The notes under the pieces were generated by a model, which ran no database searches, was not told where the DNA came from, and saw nothing but the letters and a program-made list of their open reading frames with translations. The position numbers and the translations under genes were made by a program. 64,000 bases of DNA from Roseiarcus sp963775575 (GTDB taxonomy: Bacteria > Pseudomonadota > Alphaproteobacteria > Rhizobiales > Beijerinckiaceae), in contig CAVZJG010000003.1 in NCBI GenBank assembly GCA_963775575.1, positions 1-64,000 of the forward strand, read 5' to 3'. Positions 15,987-24,453 of the stretch are shown here, piece after piece. How positions within the stretch are numbered: the stretch's first letter is position 1; each line of letters begins with the position of its first letter.

Positions 15987-17015
15987 ATGCTCGCAGCGAC
16001 GGACGGGACGATGTCGGCCGTGACGGATCGTGACAGGGGCGCTTCGCCGTCGGACATCGGTTTCCGAGCCGACCCCGCCGAGCGCCCGACGCGACCTCAA
16101 GCGCCCTCGTCCCTGGGCGGGACGAACCGCGGGGCGGCGCTCCTGGGCGCCTTCCTGATTCACGCGAGCATCTTGTCTTTCTTGGCGTATGAGAATGAGC
16201 TTGCGCCGGCGATCGCGCCGGCGGCGCAAGAAATCGCGGTCGAAGTCGTGGTCGAGCCGCCGTCGGAGAAACCCGACGCCGCCGCGGCGAAGCCCGAGCC
16301 GGCGCCGACCGCGCCGCCGCTCGACTTGGCGCCGGCGTTCGACGCGCCCCGCGCCGCCAATGAGGAAAAGATCGAGAGAGAGGCCCCCGACGAGGCGACC
16401 AAGGCGCCGGCCGCGCCGCCGACGGCGAAGGCGCTGGCCCCGAATCCCGCTCGCGAGCAGGCGGCGGCGGCGCCGCAGGAAGGCGAGATCGACGCGGCGC
16501 CGAATGCGGCCGAACCGGCGTTGGAGAAAGCCGCCGAGGCGGCGGAGACGGCCGTCGAGGCCGATCGCGTAGCGCCGGCGGAGCGGCAGGCGCGCGCCGA
16601 CGCCCAACCCGACAAGCTGCCGACGCTGATCGGCGAACCGTTTCCGACCTGGTCCGCCGGCGCGCCGATCGCCACTGCCGAATCCGTGCCGGATATCGAA
16701 CTGGGGAGCGCGGCCGCGACGACTCCGGTTTCCGGCGGAAAGGCCAAAGCGACCTACCTGTCGATCCTCTACGGGATGATCATGTCCCACGTGCGCCTGC
16801 CCGCCGCCGGCCGCACGAATTCCTCGCGACTCGGGGGACAGATCGTGTTCACGCTCGACGGAACCGGCGCCCTGGTGCAGCGGCAAATCGTCCGCGGCAG
16901 CGGCTCGCTCGACCTCGACAGCGCCGCTCTCGCCGCGGTCGCGGAGGCGGCGCCGTTTCCGACGCCGCCGCAGGGAGCGCCGTTGCGATTGAGGTTCAGC
17001 TATGGCGCGAAGTGA
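15987..17015 (+). CDS. TonB-like energy transducer
   Basis: This 342-residue protein has a short cytoplasmic N-terminus, one membrane segment (GAALLGAFLIHASILSFLAY, about residues 47-66), a long Pro/Ala/Glu-rich periplasmic spacer (about 75-215) and a C-terminal TonB domain (YLSILYGMIMSHVRLP, VFTLDGTGAL, LDSAALAAVAEAAPFP). TonB couples the proton gradient to outer-membrane receptors. ExbB/ExbD and a receptor gene are not adjacent. An ATG at 16011 is an equally plausible start. It is divergent from the copper operon, so copper-compound or siderophore uptake is possible. Confidence 0.88.
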   Translation: MLAATDGTMSAVTDRDRGASPSDIGFRADPAERPTRPQAPSSLGGTNRGAALLGAFLIHASILSFLAYENELAPAIAPAAQEIAVEVVVEPPSEKPDAAAAKPEPAPTAPPLDLAPAFDAPRAANEEKIEREAPDEATKAPAAPPTAKALAPNPAREQAAAAPQEGEIDAAPNAAEPALEKAAEAAETAVEADRVAPAERQARADAQPDKLPTLIGEPFPTWSAGAPIATAESVPDIELGSAAATTPVSGGKAKATYLSILYGMIMSHVRLPAAGRTNSSRLGGQIVFTLDGTGALVQRQIVRGSGSLDLDSAALAAVAEAAPFPTPPQGAPLRLRFSYGAK

Positions 17016-17155
17016 GCCGGGCGGCGGCGCGCATCGGGCCTCGCGCATCGTCGGCGCGGCGCGCTGACGCCCGGTAGGTGAATTGAGCCGCGTAGAGGGT
17101 TGAAATACATCAGATTCAACAAGACTAGCGCCTCGAATCATGGTATTGGCGAAAA

Positions 17156-17596
17156 ATGGCGAAACCGAAACTCAAGCCCCGCAAGCAGGTCGCCGCTCTG
17201 GCCGTTCGCAACGACCCGGCGGGACAGGTTCGCGTCATGCTGATGACTTCGCGCGAGACCAAGCGGCTGGTCGTGCCGAAGGGCTGGCCGATGAAGGATC
17301 GCACGGACTACAGCGCGGCCGAAACCGAGGCGATGCAGGAGGCGGGCGTCGTCGGTCGCGTTCACCACAAGCCGATCGGCACATACGACTATTGGAAGCG
17401 GCTCGCCGACCACTTTGTGTTTTGCCGGGTCAAGGTGTTTCTGCTCGAATTCGAACGCCAGCTCGCGACATGGAAAGAGCGCGACCAGCGCCAGATCGAA
17501 TGGTTCGAAATCGAGGACGCGGCCGATCTGGTCGACGAACCCGGCATGAGCGCGATCATTCGCGAACTCCCCAAGCGGCTCAAGAGCCCGTCATAG
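17156..17596 (+). CDS. Nudix family hydrolase
   Basis: This 146-residue protein has a Nudix fold (QVAALAVRNDPAGQVRVMLMTS) and a Nudix box beginning VVPKGWPMKDRTDYSAAET. The box departs from the consensus: the usual Arg before the first Glu is Thr, and the first Glu of the EE pair is Gln (TEAMQEAG). Nudix enzymes hydrolyse nucleoside diphosphate-linked compounds; this shape resembles the diadenosine or inositol polyphosphate group. Activity may be reduced or altered. It stands alone between the tonB-like gene and zur. Confidence 0.85.
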   Translation: MAKPKLKPRKQVAALAVRNDPAGQVRVMLMTSRETKRLVVPKGWPMKDRTDYSAAETEAMQEAGVVGRVHHKPIGTYDYWKRLADHFVFCRVKVFLLEFERQLATWKERDQRQIEWFEIEDAADLVDEPGMSAIIRELPKRLKSPS

Positions 17597-17617
17597 GGTC
17601 CGCGTCTCGACTTCGCC

Positions 17618-18085
17618 TCAAGCCGCCGCCGCGCCGCACGCGCGGCACAGACCCTCGAGTTCGACCATTTGCCGGTGCGGCGCGAAGCCGGCGCGGGCGG
17701 CGGCCGTCGCCAGCAGGCGCGCGACGGCCGCGTCCTCGATCTCGTCGCTGCGGCCGCATTTCTCGCACAACAGCAGGACGCCTTGATGCGCGTGGCCGAA
17801 ATGCTCGCACGGCGCATAGGCGTTGCGGCTTTCGATTTTGTGCACGAAGCCGTTGTCGAGGAAGAACTCCAGCGTGCGGTAGACCGTCGGCGGCGCGATC
17901 GGCTTGCCCTCCAGGCGCGCCATTTCGTCGATGATCGCGTAGGCGCCGAGCGGGGCGGGGCTGCGGCTCAAGATGCTCAGCACGCGCCGGCGCAGCGCCG
18001 TCAGCTGCAGGCCCTTCGCCGCGCAGGCGCTCTCAACCTGCCCCGCCCAGGCCGATCCGATCGCTTCATCGCCGCCGCCAATCAT
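17618..18085 (-). CDS. zur: Fur-family zinc uptake regulator Zur
   Basis: This 155-residue repressor has the Fur-family winged helix (LTALRRRVLSILS, then PPTVYRTLEFFLDNGFVHKI), the His-rich metal site CEHFGHAHQG, and two structural zinc pairs, CEKCG and CRACG. It is divergent from znuACB, with a palindromic site between them, so Zur assignment rests on context as well as sequence. With zinc bound, Zur represses zinc import genes. The length is typical. Confidence 0.93.
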   Translation of the reverse strand: MIGGGDEAIGSAWAGQVESACAAKGLQLTALRRRVLSILSRSPAPLGAYAIIDEMARLEGKPIAPPTVYRTLEFFLDNGFVHKIESRNAYAPCEHFGHAHQGVLLLCEKCGRSDEIEDAAVARLLATAAARAGFAPHRQMVELEGLCRACGAAAA

Positions 18086-18167
18086 GTCTTTCGCCTTTCC
18101 CGGCCTTTTCTAGCACGCGCGCGGGCGCGCGTCGCGAGAGGGCGCGTCCGGGGCTTGCGCCGCGCAT

Positions 18168-18182
18168 TGTTATAACATAACA
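18168..18182. promoter_or_regulatory. Putative Zur box in the zur-znuA intergenic region
   Basis: TGTTAT and ATAACA face each other around AAC, a 15-bp palindrome like known alphaproteobacterial Zur sites. It sits 56 bases before znuA and 83 before zur and is the only AT-rich island in this spacer, so it probably overlaps the promoter. Confidence 0.75.
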
Positions 18183-18237
18183 CTTCCCGCGCCGCGCCGA
18201 AAGGGCGCGGCGGCCAACATGCAGGAGGCGCTCCCCC

Positions 18238-19110
18238 ATGACCCGGAATTTTCTGTTCGCGGCGGCCGCAGCGGTCGCATTGATGAGCGCGCCGGCGCTC
18301 GCCGAGCCGGTGAAAGTCGTCGCCGCCGAGAATTTCTACGGCGACGTCGCCGCGCAGATCGGCGGCGACAATGTCGCGGTGACGAGCATCTTGTCCAACC
18401 CGGATGACGACCCGCATCTGTTCGAGGCCAGCGCTTCGACCGCCAAAGCGCTCGTCGACGCCAAGATCGTCGTCGTCAGCGGCGCCGATTATGATCCCTG
18501 GATGGAGAAGCTGCTCAGCGCCAACAAGGCGCCGGGCCGCCGCGAAATCCTGGTCGCGACCCTGGCGCACAAGAAGGCGGGCGACAATCCGCATCTGTGG
18601 TATAATCCCGCGACGATGAAGGCCGTCGGCAATACGCTGGGCGTCGATCTGGCCATCGTCGACCCGGCCCATCGCGCCGATTATCAGAAGGGCGCTGCCG
18701 CCTTCGCCGCGTCGCTCGAGCCGTTGGAGGCCAAAATCTCCGCCATGCGCGCGAAATATGCGGGGCAGCCGATCACCGCCTCGGAGCCCGTGTTCGGCTA
18801 TATGGCTGAACTTCTCGGCCTGAAGGAGCATAATGAAAAGCTCGCGCTCGCGGTGATGAACAACACCGAGCCGAGCGCCTCCGAAGTCGCCGGCTTCGAG
18901 GACGATCTCAAAGGCCACAAGGTCAAGGTCATGCTCTATAACGCCCAGGCCAGCGAGCCCGCCGTCCAACGCCTCGTCCAGATCGCCAAGGACGAGAAAA
19001 TCCCTGTGGTCGGCGTTTCCGAAACCGAGCCGGCCGACGCCACTTATCAGCAGTGGATGATGTCGCAGCTCGACGCCCTCGACAAAGCGCTTTCCGGCCA
19101 GGCGCAGTGA
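18238..19110 (+). CDS. znuA: Zinc ABC transporter substrate-binding protein ZnuA-like
   Basis: This 290-residue periplasmic protein has a Sec signal ending APALA (about residue 21). It belongs to the cluster A-I metal-binding proteins: His ligands are likely in DDPHLFEAS, DNPHLWYNP and the Glu/Asp-rich later sites (VGVSETEP). There is no long His-rich loop as in E. coli ZnuA. The stop overlaps the GTG of znuC. Position next to zur and the Zur box supports zinc over manganese. Confidence 0.92.
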   Translation: MTRNFLFAAAAAVALMSAPALAEPVKVVAAENFYGDVAAQIGGDNVAVTSILSNPDDDPHLFEASASTAKALVDAKIVVVSGADYDPWMEKLLSANKAPGRREILVATLAHKKAGDNPHLWYNPATMKAVGNTLGVDLAIVDPAHRADYQKGAAAFAASLEPLEAKISAMRAKYAGQPITASEPVFGYMAELLGLKEHNEKLALAVMNNTEPSASEVAGFEDDLKGHKVKVMLYNAQASEPAVQRLVQIAKDEKIPVVGVSETEPADATYQQWMMSQLDALDKALSGQAQ

Positions 19111-19937
19111 GCGCACTCGTTTTCGATCAGGTCTCGATCGCGCTCGGCGGCCGGATCATTCTGGCCGCCGTGAGCTTCGCCATCGAGGATGGCGAATTCG
19201 TCGGCGTGCTGGGGGCCAATGGCGCGGGCAAGACAACGTTGATGCGCGCCGCGCTCGGGCTGGTTCCGATCCATTGCGGCGCCGTCAGCGTTCTGGGCCA
19301 GCCGGTCACGCGCGGCAATGGGGCGATCGGCTACATGCCGCAGACCCGCGGCAATTTCGCGAGCCTTCGCTTGACCGGCTACGACATCGTCGCCTCCGCG
19401 GCGGGCGGCGCGCGCTGGGGCCTGCCGCGCCGAGACGCCGCGACCCGACGCGAGATTGAATGGGCGCTGGAGATGGTCGACGCGCGCGACCTCGCGCGTC
19501 GTTCCCTCAGCGAAATTTCCGGCGGCGAGCGCCAGCGCCTGCTGCTGTCGCAGGCCTTGCTCGGGCGTCCGAAAATTCTGCTGCTCGACGAACCGTTGAT
19601 CAGCCTCGATCCCAGCCATCAAAAAAGCGTTGTCGAGATCGCCCGGCGGCTGTGCGACGAGCTGAAAATGGCCATCATTTTCAGCGCGCATGAGGTCAAC
19701 CCGCTCATCCACGCAATCGACCGCGTGCTCTATCTGGGCGCCGGCAAGGCGGTGCTCGGCGCCGTCGACGAGGTCATCGCCGGGCCGGTTTTGTCGAGGC
19801 TCTACGGCACGGAGATCGAGGTGGTTCGAATCAGGGACCGCGTGTTCGTCATGGCGGGCGATGTCGATGTCGAGGGCGAGGCGCATCGCCACGAACATGA
19901 CGGTCATAGCCATCAAGATCGCGACGCCGATGTTTGA
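19107..19937 (+). CDS. znuC: Zinc ABC transporter ATP-binding protein ZnuC
   Basis: The 276-residue ATPase starts at a GTG that overlaps the znuA stop by 4 bases. A longer frame from 19053 would run inside znuA. Walker A is GANGAGKTT, the ABC signature is SGGERQR and Walker B is ILLLDEPL. The C-terminus is His-rich (EAHRHEHDGHSHQDRD), which may bind zinc and sense or buffer it at the membrane. It supplies energy to ZnuB for zinc import. Confidence 0.94.
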   Translation: MSALVFDQVSIALGGRIILAAVSFAIEDGEFVGVLGANGAGKTTLMRAALGLVPIHCGAVSVLGQPVTRGNGAIGYMPQTRGNFASLRLTGYDIVASAAGGARWGLPRRDAATRREIEWALEMVDARDLARRSLSEISGGERQRLLLSQALLGRPKILLLDEPLISLDPSHQKSVVEIARRLCDELKMAIIFSAHEVNPLIHAIDRVLYLGAGKAVLGAVDEVIAGPVLSRLYGTEIEVVRIRDRVFVMAGDVDVEGEAHRHEHDGHSHQDRDADV

Positions 19938-20751
19938 CTATGATTTCATGCGCACCGGCTTCGCCGCCGCCGGCATTGTCGCCCTTCTGGCCGGGGTGGT
20001 CGGGTTCTTCCTGGTGTTGCGCGGCCAGGTTTTTGCCGGACACGCGCTTTCTCATGTCGGCTTCGCCGGCGCGACGGGCGCCGTATTGTTCGGCCTGCCT
20101 CCGCTCGCCGGCCTCGTTGGCTTCACCGTGCTCGGGGGATTCGCCATGGGCCTGCTCGGGGAGAAACTGAGCCAGCGGGACGTGGCGATCGGCATGATGC
20201 TGTCATTGGCGCTCGGCTTCGGCTTGCTGTTCCTGCATTTCTTCACGTCCTATGCGTCGCAGGCGGCGGCGTTGTTGTTCGGCAACGTGCTGGGCGTCGA
20301 CAATGAAGCGCTGGCTTCGCTGGCGGCGCTGGCGGCTCTGAGCCTTATTGCGCTCGGCGCGATCGCCCGACCGCTGATTTTTGCTTCCCTGCAAAGCGAG
20401 TTGGCCGAAGCCAAAGGCGTGCCGCTGCGCTTCGTCTCGACCGCTTTCTTGATGATCGTCGCTGTCGCGGTCTCGGAATGCGCGCAAATCGTCGGTGTGT
20501 TGCTGGTCTTCACGCTGATGGTCGGCCCTGCAGCGGCGGCGCTCGCCTTCACCGGGCGACTTTACGCCGCCATCGCGCTCAGCGCCGCGCTGGCGCTCGT
20601 CGAGGCCTGGGGCGGCCTGACGCTCGCCTTCTACTCGGACTGGCCGGTCAGCTTCTGGATCACGGCGCTGTCGGGGCTTGTCTATTTCGCGAGCCTGGTG
20701 AACTGGCGCGCGCTGGGGCGGGGCGCCGCCGGGGCCGTGACGCGCGCTTAG
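19930..20751 (+). CDS. znuB: Zinc ABC transporter permease ZnuB
   Basis: This 273-residue permease has about eight hydrophobic segments and the typical ABC-3 family stretches VLRGQVFAGHALSHVGFAG near the N-terminus and VGVLLVFTLMVGPAAAA later. It starts at the ATG of MFDYDFMRTGF, overlapping znuC by 8 bases; the same frame is open further upstream inside znuC but lacks permease character there. It forms the membrane channel of the ZnuACB importer. Confidence 0.94.
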   Translation: MFDYDFMRTGFAAAGIVALLAGVVGFFLVLRGQVFAGHALSHVGFAGATGAVLFGLPPLAGLVGFTVLGGFAMGLLGEKLSQRDVAIGMMLSLALGFGLLFLHFFTSYASQAAALLFGNVLGVDNEALASLAALAALSLIALGAIARPLIFASLQSELAEAKGVPLRFVSTAFLMIVAVAVSECAQIVGVLLVFTLMVGPAAAALAFTGRLYAAIALSAALALVEAWGGLTLAFYSDWPVSFWITALSGLVYFASLVNWRALGRGAAGAVTRA

Positions 20752-20785
20752 CGATCCGGCTGCAACTCGTGCTAAGTCGCGGCCG

Positions 20786-20860
20786 ATGACGCCCCAGGAA
20801 TTCATCGACAAAGGGAAGCCGGCGGCGCTGACCGAACGCTCGGCGGGAAGGGGGCGCTGA
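20786..20860 (+). pseudogene. 24-codon remnant resembling the N-terminus of an MmeI/type IIL-like methyltransferase
   Basis: The ORF reads MTPQEFIDKGKPAALTERSA and soon stops. Large class I methyltransferase/restriction fusion proteins often begin with this pattern (TPQ-FI-KW, L-ERSA-Q-HF-DLC). The match ends at SA and the following bases fuse directly into recJ, with its TGA overlapping the recJ ATG. It is either a decayed fossil or now a short leader peptide for recJ. The similarity is recalled, not searched. Confidence 0.4.
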
Positions 20861-22641
20861 TGGCCTTCTTCCTCGGCGTCGAGCGCTCGCTCACCGGCCG
20901 TCCCTGGCGGGCGCGGCTCGACGCGGCGGGGGAGGCGCGCGCGCTCGCCATCGCGCAGGCAAGCGGCCAGAGCGAATTGATGGCGCGCGTGCTGGCGGGG
21001 CGCGGCGTCGAACTCGACGAGGTCGTGCGCTATCTCCAGCCGACCCTGCGCGAACTGATGCCCGATCCCTTCGCGTTGCGCGAAATGGCGGCGGCGACGG
21101 CGCGTCTCGAGCAGGCCGTTCGGCGCCGCGAGCGCGTCGCGATCTTCGGCGATTACGACGTCGATGGCGCGGCGAGCGCGGCGCTGCTGAGCGAATATCT
21201 CGAGGCCTGCGGCTGCCGGACTTCGATCCATATTCCCGATCGCGTCGTCGAGGGCTACGGCCCCAACAGCGAGGCGATGGCCGCCTTCGCGCGAGACGGC
21301 GCGAGCCTCGTCGTCACCGTCGATTGTGGCGCCGTGAGCCATGAGCCGATCGCCGCGGCGAAACGGCTGGGCCTCGACGCGATCGTGTTCGATCATCACC
21401 ACGCGCCGGAAGACCTGCCCGAGGCGCTCGCGGTCGTCGATCCCAACCGCCAGGACGACGTTTCCGGCCTCGGCTATCTCTGCGCCGCCGGCGTCGTCTA
21501 CATGGGCCTCGTCGCGCTCAATCGCGCGCTGCGCGAGGCGGGGTTCTTTCGCGAGCGCACGGCGCCCGATCTCAAGGCCGCGCTCGATCTCGTCGCGTTG
21601 GCGACGGTCGCCGACGTCGTGCCGCTCATCGGCCTCAACCGCGCTTTCGTGCTGCGCGGCCTCGAGGCGATGCGCCAGCGCCAGCGCCCGGGCCTGGCGG
21701 CGCTGTTCGACGCGGCGGGCGCCGACGGGCCGCCGAGCGCCTATCAGCTCGGCTTTCTCGTCGGCCCGCGCATCAACGCCGGCGGACGCATCGGCGATTC
21801 CGCGCTCGGCGCGCGGCTGCTGACGACGCGCGACGATGTGAAGGCGCGCGAAATCGCCGCCGAACTCGACCGCCTCAACCGCGCGCGCCGAGAGATCGAA
21901 TTGGCGGTTCTCGCCGAGGCCGAAGCCGAGGCGACGCTGGCGCTCGGCCTCGAGGAGCGCGGCGCGGCGGTGGTGGTGGCGGGGGAGGGCTGGCCGTCGG
22001 GCGTCGTCGGCCTGATCGCGGCGCGCCTGAAGGAGCGCTTCGCGCGCCCCGCCTTCGCGCTCGCCTTGAACGGCGGCGAAGCGACGGGCTCGGGGCGCTC
22101 GATCCCCGGCGTCGATCTCGGCCGGGTCGTCCGCGCGGCCGTCGAGGCGGGCCTCGCCGTCAAAGGCGGCGGCCACGCCATGGCGGCGGGCGTCACCCTG
22201 GCGAAGAGCCGGATCGGCGAATTTCGCGCCTTTCTCGAGGAAAACCTCGCTCAGCCCGTCGCCGAGGCGCGCGCCGACGCCGGCCTGGCGATCGACGCCG
22301 CGCTGACCGCGGCGGGCGCGAGCCCGGCGCTCGCGCATTCGATCGAGGCCGCCGGACCCTACGGCGCCGGCAACCCCGAACCGATCTTCGCGCTGCCGCG
22401 CCATCGCGTCGCCGAAGTCTTCGCGGTCGGCGCCGACCACCTGCGCCTGCGCGCCGTCGCCGGGGACGGTCGGGCCATCGAGGCGATCGCGTTCCGCGCC
22501 GTCGGCAAGCCGCTCGGCGACGCGCTGCTGCGCCTCAAAGGCGCCAACGCGCATCTCGCCGGCGCGTTGGCGATCAACCGCTACGGCGGCCGCGAGAGGG
22601 CGCAGCTCAGGGTCGTCGACGCGGCGGAGGTCGCGGAGTAG
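20860..22641 (+). CDS. recJ: Single-stranded-DNA-specific exonuclease RecJ
   Basis: This 593-residue enzyme degrades single-stranded DNA 5' to 3' in recombination and repair. It has the DHH motifs FGDYDVDGAASAALL (about residue 98), VTVDCGA and FDHHHAPEDLPEA, then LATVADVVPL and PRINAGGRIGD. The DHHA1 part contains KGGGHAMAAGVTL, and a C-terminal OB-like domain follows. The length is typical. The start codon overlaps the stop of the small fossil ORF upstream. Confidence 0.96.
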   Translation: MAFFLGVERSLTGRPWRARLDAAGEARALAIAQASGQSELMARVLAGRGVELDEVVRYLQPTLRELMPDPFALREMAAATARLEQAVRRRERVAIFGDYDVDGAASAALLSEYLEACGCRTSIHIPDRVVEGYGPNSEAMAAFARDGASLVVTVDCGAVSHEPIAAAKRLGLDAIVFDHHHAPEDLPEALAVVDPNRQDDVSGLGYLCAAGVVYMGLVALNRALREAGFFRERTAPDLKAALDLVALATVADVVPLIGLNRAFVLRGLEAMRQRQRPGLAALFDAAGADGPPSAYQLGFLVGPRINAGGRIGDSALGARLLTTRDDVKAREIAAELDRLNRARREIELAVLAEAEAEATLALGLEERGAAVVVAGEGWPSGVVGLIAARLKERFARPAFALALNGGEATGSGRSIPGVDLGRVVRAAVEAGLAVKGGGHAMAAGVTLAKSRIGEFRAFLEENLAQPVAEARADAGLAIDAALTAAGASPALAHSIEAAGPYGAGNPEPIFALPRHRVAEVFAVGADHLRLRAVAGDGRAIEAIAFRAVGKPLGDALLRLKGANAHLAGALAINRYGGRERAQLRVVDAAEVAE

Positions 22642-22679
22642 CGCGCGATCGAGGTCGACAGAGGCGGGCGCGGCGCGCC

Positions 22680-23438
22680 TTACGCCGTCGCGTCGCCTTC
22701 GAACACGATCTGGTCCGCCCACCGCAACGCCGTTCGCCGTTGCTCGGCCGTTCGCACCGTCCACGTCATCACCGGCAGCTCCTCGAGCCGGCGCAGTAAA
22801 AACGGCGTCGGGTGCGGCAGGTCGTCGACGCTCCAGGAGAGAAAATCCGGGCGCGTGTCGGGATAATGCAGGAACGCGGCGCAAGCTTCTTTCTGTGCGG
22901 CCGAGAGATCGCGCCAATATCGGCCGCGGTAGCTCGCCTCGGCGACGATGCCGAGCGGGCCGATTCCGGTGCCGCGCGCGCGCAAATGGGCGATCGGAGC
23001 GGGATCGAAACTCTTGATCGCCAGCGGGCCGTCGTACTCGCGCGCCAGCGCCGCGACGCGGTCGGCGAGGCGCGTGTCGCCGTCGAAGCGGCTTTTCAGC
23101 TCGCAGATCAGCGGCGTGCGGCCGGCGACGCCGGCGAGCAGTTGCGCCAGCGTGGGAACGCGCCCGTCGCTGTCGCGAAACGCCGTCGCCTGGATTTCGG
23201 CGACGGTTCTTTCGCTCACCGCGCCGCGGGCCCGGGTGAGCCGGCCGAGCGCATCGTCGTGAAACGCGATCGCCTCGCCGTCGCGGCTGAGCTGGACGTC
23301 GCACTCGATCGCGAAGCCGCCGCGGATCGCCGCCTCCGCCGCGCCGAGGGTATTCTCGACCACGCCCTTGGCGGCGTCGTGCAGGCCGCGATGGGCGATC
23401 GGCCGCGCGACCAGCCAGGCGGGCGCGTTGCCGCTCAC
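22680..23438 (-). CDS. Glycerophosphodiester phosphodiesterase family protein
   Basis: This 252-residue protein has the GDPD signature: RPIAHRGLHD near the N-terminus, then VENTLGAAEAAIRGG, ECDVQLSRDGEAIAFHDD and, near the C-terminus, VMTWTVRT. These residues bind metal and substrate in enzymes that split glycerophosphodiesters into glycerol 3-phosphate and alcohol. I chose the GTG at 23438 that overlaps the ridA-like stop by 4 bases; the long frame extending upstream is an antisense-like artefact inside that gene. No signal peptide is seen, so it is probably cytosolic. Confidence 0.9.
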   Translation of the reverse strand: MSGNAPAWLVARPIAHRGLHDAAKGVVENTLGAAEAAIRGGFAIECDVQLSRDGEAIAFHDDALGRLTRARGAVSERTVAEIQATAFRDSDGRVPTLAQLLAGVAGRTPLICELKSRFDGDTRLADRVAALAREYDGPLAIKSFDPAPIAHLRARGTGIGPLGIVAEASYRGRYWRDLSAAQKEACAAFLHYPDTRPDFLSWSVDDLPHPTPFLLRRLEELPVMTWTVRTAEQRRTALRWADQIVFEGDATA

Positions 23439-23908
23439 GCGCGAATCTCGAAGATCGCCTCGACTTCGGCGATCGCGCCGAGCGGCAGACAGGCGACGCC
23501 GACCGTCGTGCGCGCATGGACTCCCGCCGCGCCGAACGCCGCGCGCATCAGCGCGGAAGCGCCGTTCATCGCCTTGGCAAGCTCGTCGCAGGCCCCTTCG
23601 ACGGCGAAAAACCCGCCGAGCCGAACGACCTGCGCGATCCGATCGAGATCGCCGACCGCCGCCTGCGCTTGGGCGACGAGGGCGATCGCGCACAGCCGCG
23701 CCGCCTCGCGCGCCGCGTCGAGCGACGCGCGCGGCCCGATTCTGCCGATATACGCCGGCGCGATGCTGCCGTCCGCGCCGAGCGGCAACTGGCCGGACAC
23801 GAACAGCAAGGCGCCGACGCGCGTGAAAGGGACGTAATCGGCGACCGGCGACGCGGGCCGCGGCAGCGCGATCCCCAGTTCTTCGAGACGCTTGGCGACG
23901 AGGCTCAT
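23435..23908 (-). CDS. RidA family protein
   Basis: This 157-residue protein is of the longer RidA/YjgF type: YVPFTRVGALLFVSGQLP, GRIGPRASLDAAREAARLC, and a C-terminal VGVACLPLGAIAEVEAIFEI. RidA proteins deaminate reactive enamine/imine intermediates, though this subgroup lacks the usual invariant Arg context and its substrate is unknown. The gene is translationally coupled with the downstream GDPD gene. Confidence 0.88.
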   Translation of the reverse strand: MSLVAKRLEELGIALPRPASPVADYVPFTRVGALLFVSGQLPLGADGSIAPAYIGRIGPRASLDAAREAARLCAIALVAQAQAAVGDLDRIAQVVRLGGFFAVEGACDELAKAMNGASALMRAAFGAAGVHARTTVGVACLPLGAIAEVEAIFEIRA

Positions 23909-24130
23909 GACCGGACCTTTGCTCGAATGCAGCGCGCGGCGCCCGAATGTGACGTGCGGCGCCGCTGGAACAGCGCGCGGGCGAGCTTAATCGGCCAAGT
24001 GCGGCGGCGAAAGGACCCTCGCGCGGCGCCGCGCTTGTTTTTACCGCCCGGGGCGCTTACGTTCTCGGGCACGATTGTTGCGCGCCGGCGCGATTTACGG
24101 CGCTCGGCGCGATCAAACGGGATGATGGCC

Positions 24131-24370
24131 ATGGGTGGCATGAGCATTTGGCATTGGATGTTGTTTGGCGCCGTGGCGCTGCTGCTGTTCGGCGGCAAAG
24201 GCAAGATTTCCGACATCATGGGCGACGTCGCCAAGGGCATCAAATCCTTCAAGAAAGGGATGGCGGAGGATGATGCGGAGGCCGGGCCGGCGGCGCCGAC
24301 GCCCCCGCGCAGCCTTGAAAATCACGCCGGCGCCGTGGTCGACGCGAAAGAGACGACCAAAGTCAACTGA
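24131..24370 (+). CDS. tatA: Twin-arginine translocase subunit TatA
   Basis: This 79-residue protein has one N-terminal membrane helix (SIWHWMLFGAVALLLFGG) followed by the amphipathic helix GKISDIMGDVAKGIKSFKKG typical of TatA. TatA forms the pore-like assembly that moves folded proteins across the inner membrane. I chose MGGMSIWHW; several Met codons precede it closely. It is first in a tatABC operon. Confidence 0.95.
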   Translation: MGGMSIWHWMLFGAVALLLFGGKGKISDIMGDVAKGIKSFKKGMAEDDAEAGPAAPTPPRSLENHAGAVVDAKETTKVN

Positions 24371-24453
24371 CGCGCCCGGCGCGAGCGCCCGTCGCCGGGC
24401 GGGGAGCGCGCCGAGCGCCGCCCCCCAAGACTTTCGTGTGGCCGGACCGCTCC

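Noticed and set aside
20203..23517. 1104-codon open frame on the minus strand
   Set aside because: It is antisense to znuB and recJ and is Arg/Ala/Asp-rich without domains, as expected of a high-GC shadow frame.
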